5,476 nucleotides of DNA from Actinomycetota bacterium (GCA_023488925.1 JAMDDA010000108.1:1-5476); one strand, 5' to 3'. Shown: positions 1-5,476, counted from the first letter of the stretch. Numbers and translations are program-made. Notes: generated by a model not told the origin, from the sequence alone.

Positions 1-1
1 C

Positions 2-352
2 GAGGAATCCCGGCAGTTCGGGTATGGCACGGCCCGCCGCGGCCACCGCATGGTGCTGCTGGACGTGGAAGAGATCGCTTTCTTCCGCGTAGAGGGGGAG
101 ACCATCCACGTGATCACGGCCGGCGACTCCGCTGTGGCTCTGGCGCCTTCGCTGGATCAGCTGGAAGCGGGTCTCTCCGGGGCTTGGTTTTTCCGGGCGC
201 ATCGCAGCTATCTGGTGAACCTGCGCTTCGTGGACGAGGTCGTGCCCATGTTCAATCGCACTTACGAGCTGGTGATGAAGGACGCGCGGCGTAGCCGGGT
301 CCCGGTCAGCCGGCGTAAGGCGGTCGAGTTGAGAGAGCTTCTGGGTTTTTGA
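2..352 (+). CDS. LytTR-domain transcriptional regulator, 3' part only
   Basis: This is the C-terminal 116 residues of a regulator whose start lies left of the window. The frame is open from base 2, so the in-frame ATG at 50 is internal: the residues before it (GTARRGHR) already belong to the start of the domain. A LytTR domain fills the fragment, with the VLLDVEEIAFF strand, the EGETIHV turn and the diagnostic FRAHRSYLVNL segment, ending in a basic VPVSRRKAVELREL helix. LytTR domains bind DNA as an all-beta fold, usually at paired direct repeats, and are usually fused to a receiver, PAS or membrane sensor domain. That input domain is not visible here. The stop is TGA at 350. The gene lies 63 bases upstream of the hydratase start in the same direction, so it may regulate the catabolic operon. 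That role is inferred from position only. Confidence 0.88.
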   Translation, partial: EESRQFGYGTARRGHRMVLLDVEEIAFFRVEGETIHVITAGDSAVALAPSLDQLEAGLSGAWFFRAHRSYLVNLRFVDEVVPMFNRTYELVMKDARRSRVPVSRRKAVELRELLGF

Positions 353-371
353 GAGCGTATGCTGGAAGCGC

Positions 372-399
372 GCGGCGGACGGCACCCGCCGTCCGCCGC
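372..399 (+). repeat. Perfect 12-bp inverted repeat (hairpin) in the leader of the hydratase gene
   Basis: The arms 372-383 (GCGGCGGACGGC) and 388-399 (GCCGTCCGCCGC) are exact reverse complements around an ACCC tetraloop. The hairpin starts 20 bases after the regulator stop and ends just before the ribosome site of the hydratase. No T-run follows, so it is not a classical intrinsic terminator. It could slow or partly end read-through from the regulator, stabilise the 5' end of the operon mRNA, or serve as a protein-binding palindrome. The repeat is seen directly; its role is not known. Confidence 0.7.
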
Positions 400-404
400 C
401 ACAC

Positions 405-413
405 GAGGAGGGG
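405..413 (+). promoter_or_regulatory. Ribosome binding site that sets the hydratase start
   Basis: The purine run GAGGAGGGG ends two bases before the ATG at 416, and its GAGGAG core sits 5-6 bases upstream. It favours ATG 416 over the in-frame ATG at 359. Starting at 359 would add 19 Arg/Gly/Pro-rich residues that overlap the hairpin and have no counterpart in crotonases. Confidence 0.7.
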
Positions 414-415
414 AC

Positions 416-1186
416 ATGTCGCAATCTTTTGTGGAGGCAAGAGTCGAAGGCGGAGTGGGCACGCTGCTGCTGAGCAATCCGCCCCTCAACGTGCTCACCA
501 TTCCCGTGATGGAGGAAGCCGTGGCCGCCCTGGAGCGCCTGGTGGACGATCCCGGGGCGAAGGTCATCGTGGTCCGGGCGGCCGGGGAGAAGGCTTTCTC
601 CGCAGGGGTCGATGTGGCCGACCACACTCCCGAGAAGATGCGACACATGCTCGCTGTCTTCGATGCCCTCTGCTTGGGGCTCCACCGCTCCCCGAAGCCG
701 ACGATCGCCGCCGTGCAGGCCATGGCTTTGGGCGGGGGTTGTGAGCTTGCGGCCTGCTGCGACCTTGTCGTGGCCTCGGAGGCCGCCACTTTCGGCCAAC
801 CGGAGATCAAGGTAGGGGTGTTCCCCATCCTGGGCGTGGCTCTATTCGCGGATCTGATCGGCCCGAAGGCCGCCAACGAGATGCTGCTCTCGGGGGCCAC
901 GTACAGCGCGGAGGAAGCACGGGCCATGGGTCTGGTCAACCGGGTGGTGCCCCAGGCGCAGTTCGAGGCGGAGGTGGAGGCCTACGTGGGGCGGCTGCTG
1001 CGCAACAGCGGGGTGGTCATGCGGCATACCAAGCGGGCCATCCTGGCCGGCGCCGACGCCGGTCGAACAGGGGCCCTGCAGGCCGTAGAGGCCATCTACG
1101 TACACGACCTGATGGCCACACACGACGCCAACGAGGGCCTGCAGGCCTTCCTGGAGAAGCGCAAGCCGATCTGGAAGGAGGCGTGA
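416..1186 (+). CDS. Enoyl-CoA hydratase/isomerase family protein, probably cyclohexa-1,5-diene-1-carbonyl-CoA hydratase (Dch-like)
   Basis: A 256-residue cytosolic crotonase-fold enzyme of normal family length. The two oxyanion-hole segments are FSAGVDV (61-67) and ALGGGCELA (about 104-112). Both acid/base glutamates of true hydratases are present: E110 in GGGCEL and E130 in FGQPEI. The protein ends in the usual AFLEKRKPIW segment. The DHTPEK stretch right after SAGVDV and the IKVGVFP segment in place of the GTIPGAGG of mitochondrial-type enoyl-CoA hydratases match my recollection of dienoyl-CoA hydratases of anaerobic benzoate degradation, which add water to the cyclic diene made by benzoyl-CoA reductase. 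The benzoyl-CoA-reductase-like subunits downstream support that reading. Assignment to the hydratase family is firm. The exact substrate is inferred, and an aliphatic enoyl-CoA remains possible. The gene ends in TGA, with a 128-base gap before the next gene. Confidence 0.85.
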   Translation: MSQSFVEARVEGGVGTLLLSNPPLNVLTIPVMEEAVAALERLVDDPGAKVIVVRAAGEKAFSAGVDVADHTPEKMRHMLAVFDALCLGLHRSPKPTIAAVQAMALGGGCELAACCDLVVASEAATFGQPEIKVGVFPILGVALFADLIGPKAANEMLLSGATYSAEEARAMGLVNRVVPQAQFEAEVEAYVGRLLRNSGVVMRHTKRAILAGADAGRTGALQAVEAIYVHDLMATHDANEGLQAFLEKRKPIWKEA

Positions 1187-1314
1187 AGGAAGAGGAACGA
1201 GCGGCACAGCCGGCGCGGTCACCGGCGTATCTGGGACCGACCGGTAACGGGCAAGGTTCATTCGCGTGAGCGGCAGCCGACCAGACGACTGGGAGGCGCC
1301 AAGGGGGTTCACCA

Positions 1315-2457
1315 ATGAGCATGAAGATCGCCATCATGGGCGCCGGAGCCCTGGGGGGCACTTTCGGGTGCCTCTTGAGCGATGCGGGTTTCGACGTCAC
1401 CCTGGTGGACGTCGACGCCGCCAAGATCCAGGCCATCCGGGAAGAAGGCCTGACCATCATCATGCCGGACGGCACCCGGAAGACCCACGCCATCGCGGCC
1501 ACCACCGATCCGAGAGAAGTGGGGATCGTCGATCTCGTGCAGATCTCGGTCAAGGGATATCACACCTCCTCGGCAGCAGAGCTCGCGCTGCCGATGATCG
1601 GCCCGGCCACCCGCGTGCTCTCCGTGCAGAACGGGCTGAAGAACCTACGGCGCATCGCCGATGTGGTGGGCAAGGAGAAGGTCATCGGCGGAGTGACGGC
1701 CCACAGCGCCATGCCTCTGGCCCACAACGTGATCAAGTACAACGGGGGGGTGGGTGGCATCTATATCGGGCGTTACGACGGTATGGACGATCCCTGGCTG
1801 CTCCAGCTGGTCGACCTCTTCAACGCGGCCGGCTTCGAGACCCACCTCATCCACGGTGACGTCCGCATCCCCATTTGGCGAAAGCTGCTGGCCAACATCT
1901 CGTGCAACGCCGTGGCGGCGCTCACCGGGTTCACCGGCCGCCAGCTGGTGGAGTTCGAACCCACGAACCGGTTGATCCGGGCCTTGGCCGAGGAGACGGC
2001 CGAGGTCGCGCGGGCCCAGGGGTTCGATTTTGCCGAACTCGAATATGCGGGGGACTTCGCCATCACGGCTCTGACCGGTGTGGGCGACAACAAGATCTCC
2101 ATGCTGCAGGACATCGAGGCGGGGAGGCGTACCGAGATCGATACGTTGAACCTGGCCATCGTGGAGCGCGGCGAGGAGTACGGGGTCGACACGCCTCTCA
2201 ACTGGATGATCGGGATTCTCATCCAGGCCCTCGAGCAGAAGCAGATATTCGACCGGGAGGCGGCTCGGAGAGCGGCCGAGGCTCCCGCCGCGGCCGCCAA
2301 CCTCGCGGCCGCCGACGGCGCGGCGCCCCCCTCTGCCGGCGGCGCAGCGCCGCCCATCTTCGATCCGGCGGCCGCGGTGGTCACGCAGGTCGCCCTGCGC
2401 AACGGCTCGCGGAGCCAGGAGCGGCGGGTTCAGGCCGCCGAGGAGAAACGCTCATGA
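1315..2457 (+). CDS. Ketopantoate reductase (PanE/ApbA) family dehydrogenase with Ala/Pro-rich C-terminal extension
   Basis: A 380-residue NAD(P)-dependent reductase related to 2-dehydropantoate 2-reductase. The N-terminal Rossmann fold starts at once with IMGAGALGG (GxGxxG at G9, G11, G14). QNGL holds N106, and WRKLLANISCNA holds K190, the expected catalytic lysine. The family signature SMLQDIEAGRRTEID spans 262-276 and includes E274. The family reduces 2-oxo acids to 2-hydroxy acids, and members outside pantothenate synthesis act on other oxo acids. The operon context argues against a housekeeping pantothenate role. The family-like part ends near residue 315. The remaining 65 residues are rich in Ala, Pro and Gly, with GAAPP at 335-339 and 343-347, and are unusual for the family. 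AAGGGGG at 1301-1307 supports ATG 1315; ATG 1321, two codons in, is an alternative. I see no convincing promoter or terminator in 1187-1314. The 3' end overlaps the ligase by ATGA. Confidence 0.85.
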   Translation: MSMKIAIMGAGALGGTFGCLLSDAGFDVTLVDVDAAKIQAIREEGLTIIMPDGTRKTHAIAATTDPREVGIVDLVQISVKGYHTSSAAELALPMIGPATRVLSVQNGLKNLRRIADVVGKEKVIGGVTAHSAMPLAHNVIKYNGGVGGIYIGRYDGMDDPWLLQLVDLFNAAGFETHLIHGDVRIPIWRKLLANISCNAVAALTGFTGRQLVEFEPTNRLIRALAEETAEVARAQGFDFAELEYAGDFAITALTGVGDNKISMLQDIEAGRRTEIDTLNLAIVERGEEYGVDTPLNWMIGILIQALEQKQIFDREAARRAAEAPAAAANLAAADGAAPPSAGGAAPPIFDPAAAVVTQVALRNGSRSQERRVQAAEEKRS

Positions 2458-3968
2458 ACATAGCGGACGCCCTCGACCGGAATGTCATCTTCTTTCCCGA
2501 CAACGAGGCCCTCGTCGACGGAGGGCGGCGTTGGACCTACCGGGAGTTCCGCCGGGACGCGGACCGCTTCGCCCACGCGCTCACGGATCTCGGTGTGGGC
2601 CACGGCGACCGCGTGGGCCTGTTCATGGGGAACTGCGCGGAGTTCGCCATCGCTTTCTACGGGGCTCTGAAAGTGGGGGCCATTGTCGTGTCCCTGAGCT
2701 CGATGTGCAAGTGCGGCGAGATCGAGTACATGGTCACCCACTCCACCCCGCGGGTGCTCGTGGTGGGCGGCGCCAATCTGGGCGAAGTGCCGGCCCGAGC
2801 GGCCATCCCCTCGGTGGAACACGTCGTCGTGGTGGGCGGCGGAGCCGGCGGGCCGGCCGACCATGCCTTCTGGGATCTGCTGGCCGGGCGGCCCGACCAT
2901 TTCGCCACCGTCTACACCGACCGGGAGGAGGGGGCGGAGATCATCTATACCGGCGGCACCACCGGGGCGGCCAAGGGGGTGCTCCTGACCCACGGCAACG
3001 TGGTGTCGAACACCAATACCAACGTTCACCTTACCGGCCTCACCCCGGAAGACCGCCTCATCTGTTTCCTGCCCCTCTACCACTCCTTCGCGCAGAACTT
3101 CATCTTCAACGTGTGCGTCAACCGGGGAGCCACCCTGGTGATCCTGCCCAAGTTCGAGGTCGAGAGCGTGTTGCGCACCATGCGTGAGGAGCGGGTGACG
3201 CGCTGGTATGCCGTGCCCACCATCTACATCATGGTGCTCGACGTACCGGACGCCGACGAGGCCTTCGCCCACGTGAACTATTGCTTCTCGGCCGCCGCCA
3301 GCATGCCTGTCGAGGTGGCCCGCCGGTGGAAGGAGCGTTTTGGACTCGTTATCAACGAGGGGTACGGCCTGACCGAGTCGACCCCCTCCGCTACTTACAA
3401 TCACCAGTACCGCCACAAGGCGGGCACGGTGGGCACCCCCATCGACAACGTGGAGGTGCAAATCTGGGACGCGGACAACCGGCCCCTGCCGCCCGGTGAG
3501 GTGGGTGAGATCGTGATCAAGGGCCCCAACGTCATGAAAGGCTACTACAACAACCCGGAAGCGACCGCCGCCGCTCTGGTCGACGGCTGGTTGAAGACCG
3601 GGGACGTGGGGGTCATGGACGAAGAGGGCTATATCACGCTGGTGGACCGCCTGAAGGACATGGTGAACTCGGCGGGCCTCAAGATCTGGCCGCGCGAGGT
3701 GGAGGAGGTGCTCTACCAGCATGAGGCCGTGCTGGAGTGCGCCGTGATCGGTGTTCCGGATCCGGTGTACGGGGAGACCGTCAAGGCGTGCGTCGTGGTC
3801 CGGCCGGGGGTCGAGCTGTGTGCCGACGACATCGTGAGCTACTGCAAGGCCCGGTTGGCAAGCTACAAGGCGCCGCGCATCGTGGAGTTCATGGAGGCCC
3901 TGCCCAAGAGTCCGGCCGGCAAGATTCTGAAGACCGAGCTGCGTAAGACGGCCGGGGAGAAGGCGTGA
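2454..3968 (+). CDS. AMP-forming acyl/aryl-CoA ligase
   Basis: A 504-residue member of the ANL adenylating superfamily. It joins a carboxylic acid to CoA in two steps through an acyl-adenylate, using ATP. The phosphate-binding loop YTGGTTGAAKGV begins at Y165. YGLTEST (304-310) is the A5 motif. GWLKTGD ends at D384, the ribose-binding aspartate. DRLKD with R399 marks the hinge to the mobile C-terminal domain, and PAGKIL carries the catalytic lysine K490. Length is normal and no membrane segment is evident. ATG 2454 was chosen over the longer open frame because GAGGAG (2440-2445) lies at good spacing, it overlaps the previous stop (ATGA), and the family sequence begins with FFPDNEALVDG a few residues in. 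The substrate cannot be read from the sequence. With its neighbours, benzoate, another aromatic or alicyclic acid, or a 2-hydroxy acid are candidates. Confidence 0.88.
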   Translation: MNIADALDRNVIFFPDNEALVDGGRRWTYREFRRDADRFAHALTDLGVGHGDRVGLFMGNCAEFAIAFYGALKVGAIVVSLSSMCKCGEIEYMVTHSTPRVLVVGGANLGEVPARAAIPSVEHVVVVGGGAGGPADHAFWDLLAGRPDHFATVYTDREEGAEIIYTGGTTGAAKGVLLTHGNVVSNTNTNVHLTGLTPEDRLICFLPLYHSFAQNFIFNVCVNRGATLVILPKFEVESVLRTMREERVTRWYAVPTIYIMVLDVPDADEAFAHVNYCFSAAASMPVEVARRWKERFGLVINEGYGLTESTPSATYNHQYRHKAGTVGTPIDNVEVQIWDADNRPLPPGEVGEIVIKGPNVMKGYYNNPEATAAALVDGWLKTGDVGVMDEEGYITLVDRLKDMVNSAGLKIWPREVEEVLYQHEAVLECAVIGVPDPVYGETVKACVVVRPGVELCADDIVSYCKARLASYKAPRIVEFMEALPKSPAGKILKTELRKTAGEKA

Positions 3969-4714
3969 GACCCGCGGTCGGCGACGGCGCGCGCGCCCGG
4001 GGTCCCGCGTCGGCCGGGGCGCGCGCCCTGGCGCGCCTCCGTGACGTGGCCGCCGACCCGCGCGCCGAGCTCCGGCGGATCAAGGAGCGCACCGGCCTCA
4101 TGGCCGTGGGCTACTTCGACACCTACCTGCCCGAGGAGCTCATCGTGGCCCACGGTGTGCTGCCGTTCCGGGTGCCGACCGACGGCCGCGACGACGTGCG
4201 CGCCATGGAATACATCCAGGGTTTTGCCTGCCCGGCCGCCCGCAATCTCCTCGACCAGGTGCTGCGGGGCGATCTCTCCATGCTCGACGGCGTGCTCTTC
4301 ACCCGCTACTGCGACTCCCTGCGCGGAGTGTTCGGCGTGTGGGACGCCGAGAAGCTGACCCCATACGTGGACTTCGTTCGCTACCCCACGGTGACCGACA
4401 CCGAGGCGGCCGTGACCTACCTGGCCAAGGAGCTGCGCCAGGTGTCGGAGCGCATGGGTGCCGCCCTCGACGCTCCCGCCGACGATCGCCGTCTGCGGGC
4501 GGCCGTAGACGCGGGCAACCGCAAGCGGACCCTGCTGGCCGAGTTCGCTCGGCGCCGGGCCGCCCGGGAGCTCAGCCTGGCGGGCGCCGACTACCTGGCC
4601 GTGCTGATCGCGGCCACCACCATGCTTCCCGACGAGTTCACCCAGGAGTTGACCGCCCTCATGAACCATCCCCCCGTGGGCGAGCCGGGGGACGCCCTGC
4701 CCGTGGTGCTCTAG
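3965..4714 (+). CDS. N-terminal half of the BcrC/HgdB-like subunit (249 residues, ends at TAG)
   Basis: This is what is made if TAG terminates translation. The first 35 or so residues are Arg/Ala-rich and look unconserved. Family sequence then begins: KERTG, GYFDTYLPEELI, AHGVLPFRV, EYIQGFACPAARN with C89, and FTRYCDSLRG with C116. The helical region that follows runs to about residue 240. The product would contain the first Rossmann-like domain and two cluster cysteines but stop inside the first strand (PVVL) of the second domain, losing C338. Such a fragment is unlikely to bind the cluster or pair normally. GTG at 4046 is a weaker alternative start that would remove the GC-palindrome-encoded leader. 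Confidence 0.7.
   Translation: MRPAVGDGARARGPASAGARALARLRDVAADPRAELRRIKERTGLMAVGYFDTYLPEELIVAHGVLPFRVPTDGRDDVRAMEYIQGFACPAARNLLDQVLRGDLSMLDGVLFTRYCDSLRGVFGVWDAEKLTPYVDFVRYPTVTDTEAAVTYLAKELRQVSERMGAALDAPADDRRLRAAVDAGNRKRTLLAEFARRRAARELSLAGADYLAVLIAATTMLPDEFTQELTALMNHPPVGEPGDALPVVL
3986..4028 (+). repeat. Two 12-bp GC palindromes able to form one larger hairpin at the start of the BcrC/HgdB-like gene
   Basis: GGCGCGCGCGCC (3986-3997) and GGGCGCGCGCCC (4017-4028) are each perfectly self-complementary. In addition, 3989-3998 can pair with 4017-4026 over 10 bases. The segment encodes the Arg/Ala-rich, apparently unconserved leader of the protein. It could affect translation at this coupled junction or simply reflect drift to extreme G+C. 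It is also the kind of sequence that is prone to sequencing error. Confidence 0.5.
4712..4714 (+). other. In-frame amber codon inside the BcrC/HgdB-like gene
   Basis: TAG lies between VVL and GVTFDN, where I expect a continuous strand-turn of the second Rossmann-like domain, often a small residue followed by Gly. The five other stops seen here (350, 1184, 2455, 3966, 5168) are all TGA. A sense codon one base away, such as TCG, is the simplest ancestral state. Confidence 0.85.
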
Positions 4715-4732
4715 GGCGTCACCTTCGACAAC

Positions 4733-5170
4733 GTGGCCCTGGCGCGCTCTTTCGAGGAGGCCGGTCTCTATCTGATCGCCGACGATCTCTCCACCGGGTC
4801 CCGCTGGTGGACCGTGCAGGTGGGTGGCGGCGACCCCTGGCAGGCACTGGCCCGGGCCTACCTGGCGAAGCCGCCCTGCTCGGTCAAGGAGCCCGCGGCG
4901 CCGCGGGCCGACCATCTGGTGGCCCAGGTGCGGGCGGCGCGGGCGCAGGGCGTGGTGTTCTACCTGACCAGGTTCTGCGACTCCGAGCAGGCCGAGTGGC
5001 CGTACCTGCGCGACCGCCTGGCGGCCGAAGGTATCCCGGCGGTGCTGATCGAGGGGGAGCACCGCTCCGCCGGTTTCGAGCAGGTGCGCACGCGCCTCGA
5101 GGCCTTCCGGGAGCAGGTGGAGGGGGCCGACGAGCCGGACGTGACGCCGACCGATGGAGGCCGGTCATGA
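4733..5170 (+). CDS. C-terminal half of the BcrC/HgdB-like subunit, same frame after the TAG
   Basis: The in-frame region after the stop retains family features: FDNVALARSFEEAG, ADDLSTGSRWW, AYLAKPPC, RFCDSEQAEWPYL with the cysteine that would be residue 338 of the intact protein, and GIPAVLIEGEH. This is the second Rossmann-like domain. GTG 4733 is the first possible start, but the bases before it (ACCTTCGACAAC) hold no ribosome site, and starting there drops the first strand of the domain. I therefore read it as the tail of the upstream gene, not as an independent gene. It ends in TGA, overlapping the next gene by ATGA. Confidence 0.6.
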   Translation: MALARSFEEAGLYLIADDLSTGSRWWTVQVGGGDPWQALARAYLAKPPCSVKEPAAPRADHLVAQVRAARAQGVVFYLTRFCDSEQAEWPYLRDRLAAEGIPAVLIEGEHRSAGFEQVRTRLEAFREQVEGADEPDVTPTDGGRS

Positions 5171-5476
5171 GCGTGCGGCTCGAGGCCACCAACAGCCTGA
5201 AGGAGCTGATCAAGGGGTACTACCACGACCTCTTCGCGGCGGCGGGCGAAGGCCGCCCCACCGCCTGGCTGAACGTGGGGGTGCCCTGCGAGATCTTCTA
5301 CGCCATGGACATCTTCCCGTTCTACCCGGAGAACTATGGCGCCGCCTGCGGGGCCATGAAGCTCACGCCCAGACTCTCTGCAGTGACCGAAGCCCGCGGC
5401 TTCAGCGCCGATCTCTGCTCATACGTGCGGGTCACCCTGGGTACGGTGTTCTCGGGAGAGGGGCCTTACGGCGCCC
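5167..5476 (+). CDS. BcrB/HgdA-like subunit of the 2-hydroxyacyl-CoA dehydratase / benzoyl-CoA reductase family, 5' part only
   Basis: The first 103 residues of the partner subunit; the rest lies beyond the right edge. GGAGG at 5156-5160, six bases before ATG 5167, and the ATGA overlap fix the start. The family pattern is clear: an N-terminal helix (LKELIKGYYHDLF), TAWLNVGVPCEIFYAMDIFP, then YPENYGAACGA with C61, and ARGFSADLCSYVR with C84. The PENxxAxCGA and DLCSYxR elements match the B-type subunit of ATP-dependent benzoyl-CoA reductases (BcrB/BadE/BzdO) and related dehydratase subunits. The two cysteines are likely cluster ligands. The full family length is about 380-440 residues. It would pair with the interrupted gene just upstream. 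Class I reductases also need two ATPase subunits, and dehydratases one activator; neither is in the window. Confidence 0.85.
   Translation, partial: MSVRLEATNSLKELIKGYYHDLFAAAGEGRPTAWLNVGVPCEIFYAMDIFPFYPENYGAACGAMKLTPRLSAVTEARGFSADLCSYVRVTLGTVFSGEGPYGA

Larger units (their letters stand above)
3965..5170 (+). pseudogene. BcrC/HgdB-like subunit of the 2-hydroxyacyl-CoA dehydratase / benzoyl-CoA reductase family, interrupted by in-frame TAG
   Basis: Read through the TAG at 4712, this frame encodes 401 residues, close to the usual length of these subunits, with both Rossmann-like halves present. Family members bind a [4Fe-4S] cluster through cysteines and receive electrons from an ATP-dependent activator. 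Cluster-ligand candidates are C89 (GFACPA), C116 (RYCDS) and C338 (RFCDS); C305 (PPCSVK) is also in a family-like position. The start is GTG at 3965, overlapping the ligase stop as GTGA, with GGGGAGA at 3954-3960. The true end is TGA at 5168, overlapping the next gene. Codon 250 is TAG, and the frame before and after it has one reading frame and one family signature. A single change from TCG (Ser) would explain it. It may be a nonsense mutation, a sequencing error or recoding; I call it a broken gene without claiming which. Whether it acts on benzoyl-CoA or a 2-hydroxyacyl-CoA is open. Confidence 0.75.

Noticed and set aside
359..415. Upstream start (ATG 359) for the hydratase
   Set aside because: It lacks a ribosome site, overlaps the hairpin, and adds unconserved residues; ATG 416 has a strong purine run before it.
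262..939. Minus-strand open frame opposite the regulator and hydratase
   Set aside because: It spans two real plus-strand genes and their gap, and is Ser/Ala/Arg-rich with no family features.
1187..1314. Promoter or terminator in the 128-base gap after the hydratase
   Set aside because: Only 5-bp inverted repeats (for example GCCGG/CCGGC at 1209-1226) and no convincing -35/-10 pair or T-run; not strong enough to list.
1875..2453. 193-codon upstream extension of the ligase frame
   Set aside because: It overlaps the reductase gene in another frame and is Arg/Gly-rich noise; ATG 2454 has a ribosome site and overlap.
2430..3722. Minus-strand open frame of 430 codons opposite the ligase
   Set aside because: The plus strand has full adenylate-forming motifs. 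The reverse product is His/Val/Gly-rich low-complexity sequence without a domain.
3863..5062. Long minus-strand open frame of 399 codons
   Set aside because: Its translation is His/Gly/Pro/Arg-rich with no recognisable family. It is a codon-bias shadow of the plus-strand subunit gene.
4733..5170. C-terminal half as an independently started gene
   Set aside because: There is no ribosome site before GTG 4733, and the first strand of its domain lies before the TAG; better read as part of the split gene.
1..5476. Mobile elements, CRISPR arrays, tRNA or rRNA genes
   Set aside because: I saw no transposase, regularly spaced repeats or cloverleaf-like sequence on either strand.

Overview
The window is a G+C-rich (about two thirds by eye) bacterial segment in which every gene I can support reads left to right. 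It looks like part of an anaerobic acyl-CoA or aromatic-CoA catabolic operon. The organism cannot be named from this piece. A strict or facultative anaerobe is the natural host, because the 2-hydroxyacyl-CoA dehydratase / benzoyl-CoA reductase family uses low-potential, oxygen-sensitive iron-sulfur chemistry. Strong GGAGG-type ribosome sites, high G+C and a LytTR regulator would fit a high-G+C firmicute, a deltaproteobacterial-type lineage or a related group.

Layout. Bases 2-352 are the 3' end of a regulator with a LytTR DNA-binding domain. A short leader with a perfect 12-bp hairpin (372-399) follows. At 416-1186 is a crotonase-fold hydratase that most resembles cyclohexa-1,5-diene-1-carbonyl-CoA hydratase (Dch). 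After a 128-base gap comes a ketopantoate-reductase-family dehydrogenase with an unusual Ala/Pro-rich tail (1315-2457). An acyl/aryl-CoA ligase (2454-3968) overlaps it by four bases. Next is a subunit of the BcrC/HgdB family (3965-5170) whose frame is broken by one in-frame TAG at 4712. The start of a BcrB/HgdA-like partner subunit (5167 onward) runs off the right edge. The last four genes are joined by 4-base ATGA/GTGA/ATGA overlaps, provided the TAG-split gene is counted as one.

How they may work together. The ligase would activate a carboxylic acid to its CoA thioester. The two-subunit [4Fe-4S] enzyme, with an ATP-driven activator expected downstream, would reduce the ring or dehydrate a 2-hydroxyacyl-CoA. 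The hydratase and the NAD(P)-dependent reductase would handle other steps. Two readings compete: a benzoyl-CoA-type pathway, supported by the Dch-like hydratase and by a C-then-B subunit order like bcrCBAD, or a 2-oxoacid to 2-hydroxyacid to enoyl-CoA pathway, supported by the ketopantoate-reductase-type enzyme.

The observation most worth a second look is the TAG. The frame stays open and family-like for another 152 codons after it, and every complete gene in the window otherwise ends in TGA. It may be a recent nonsense mutation, a base-call error, or read-through/recoding.
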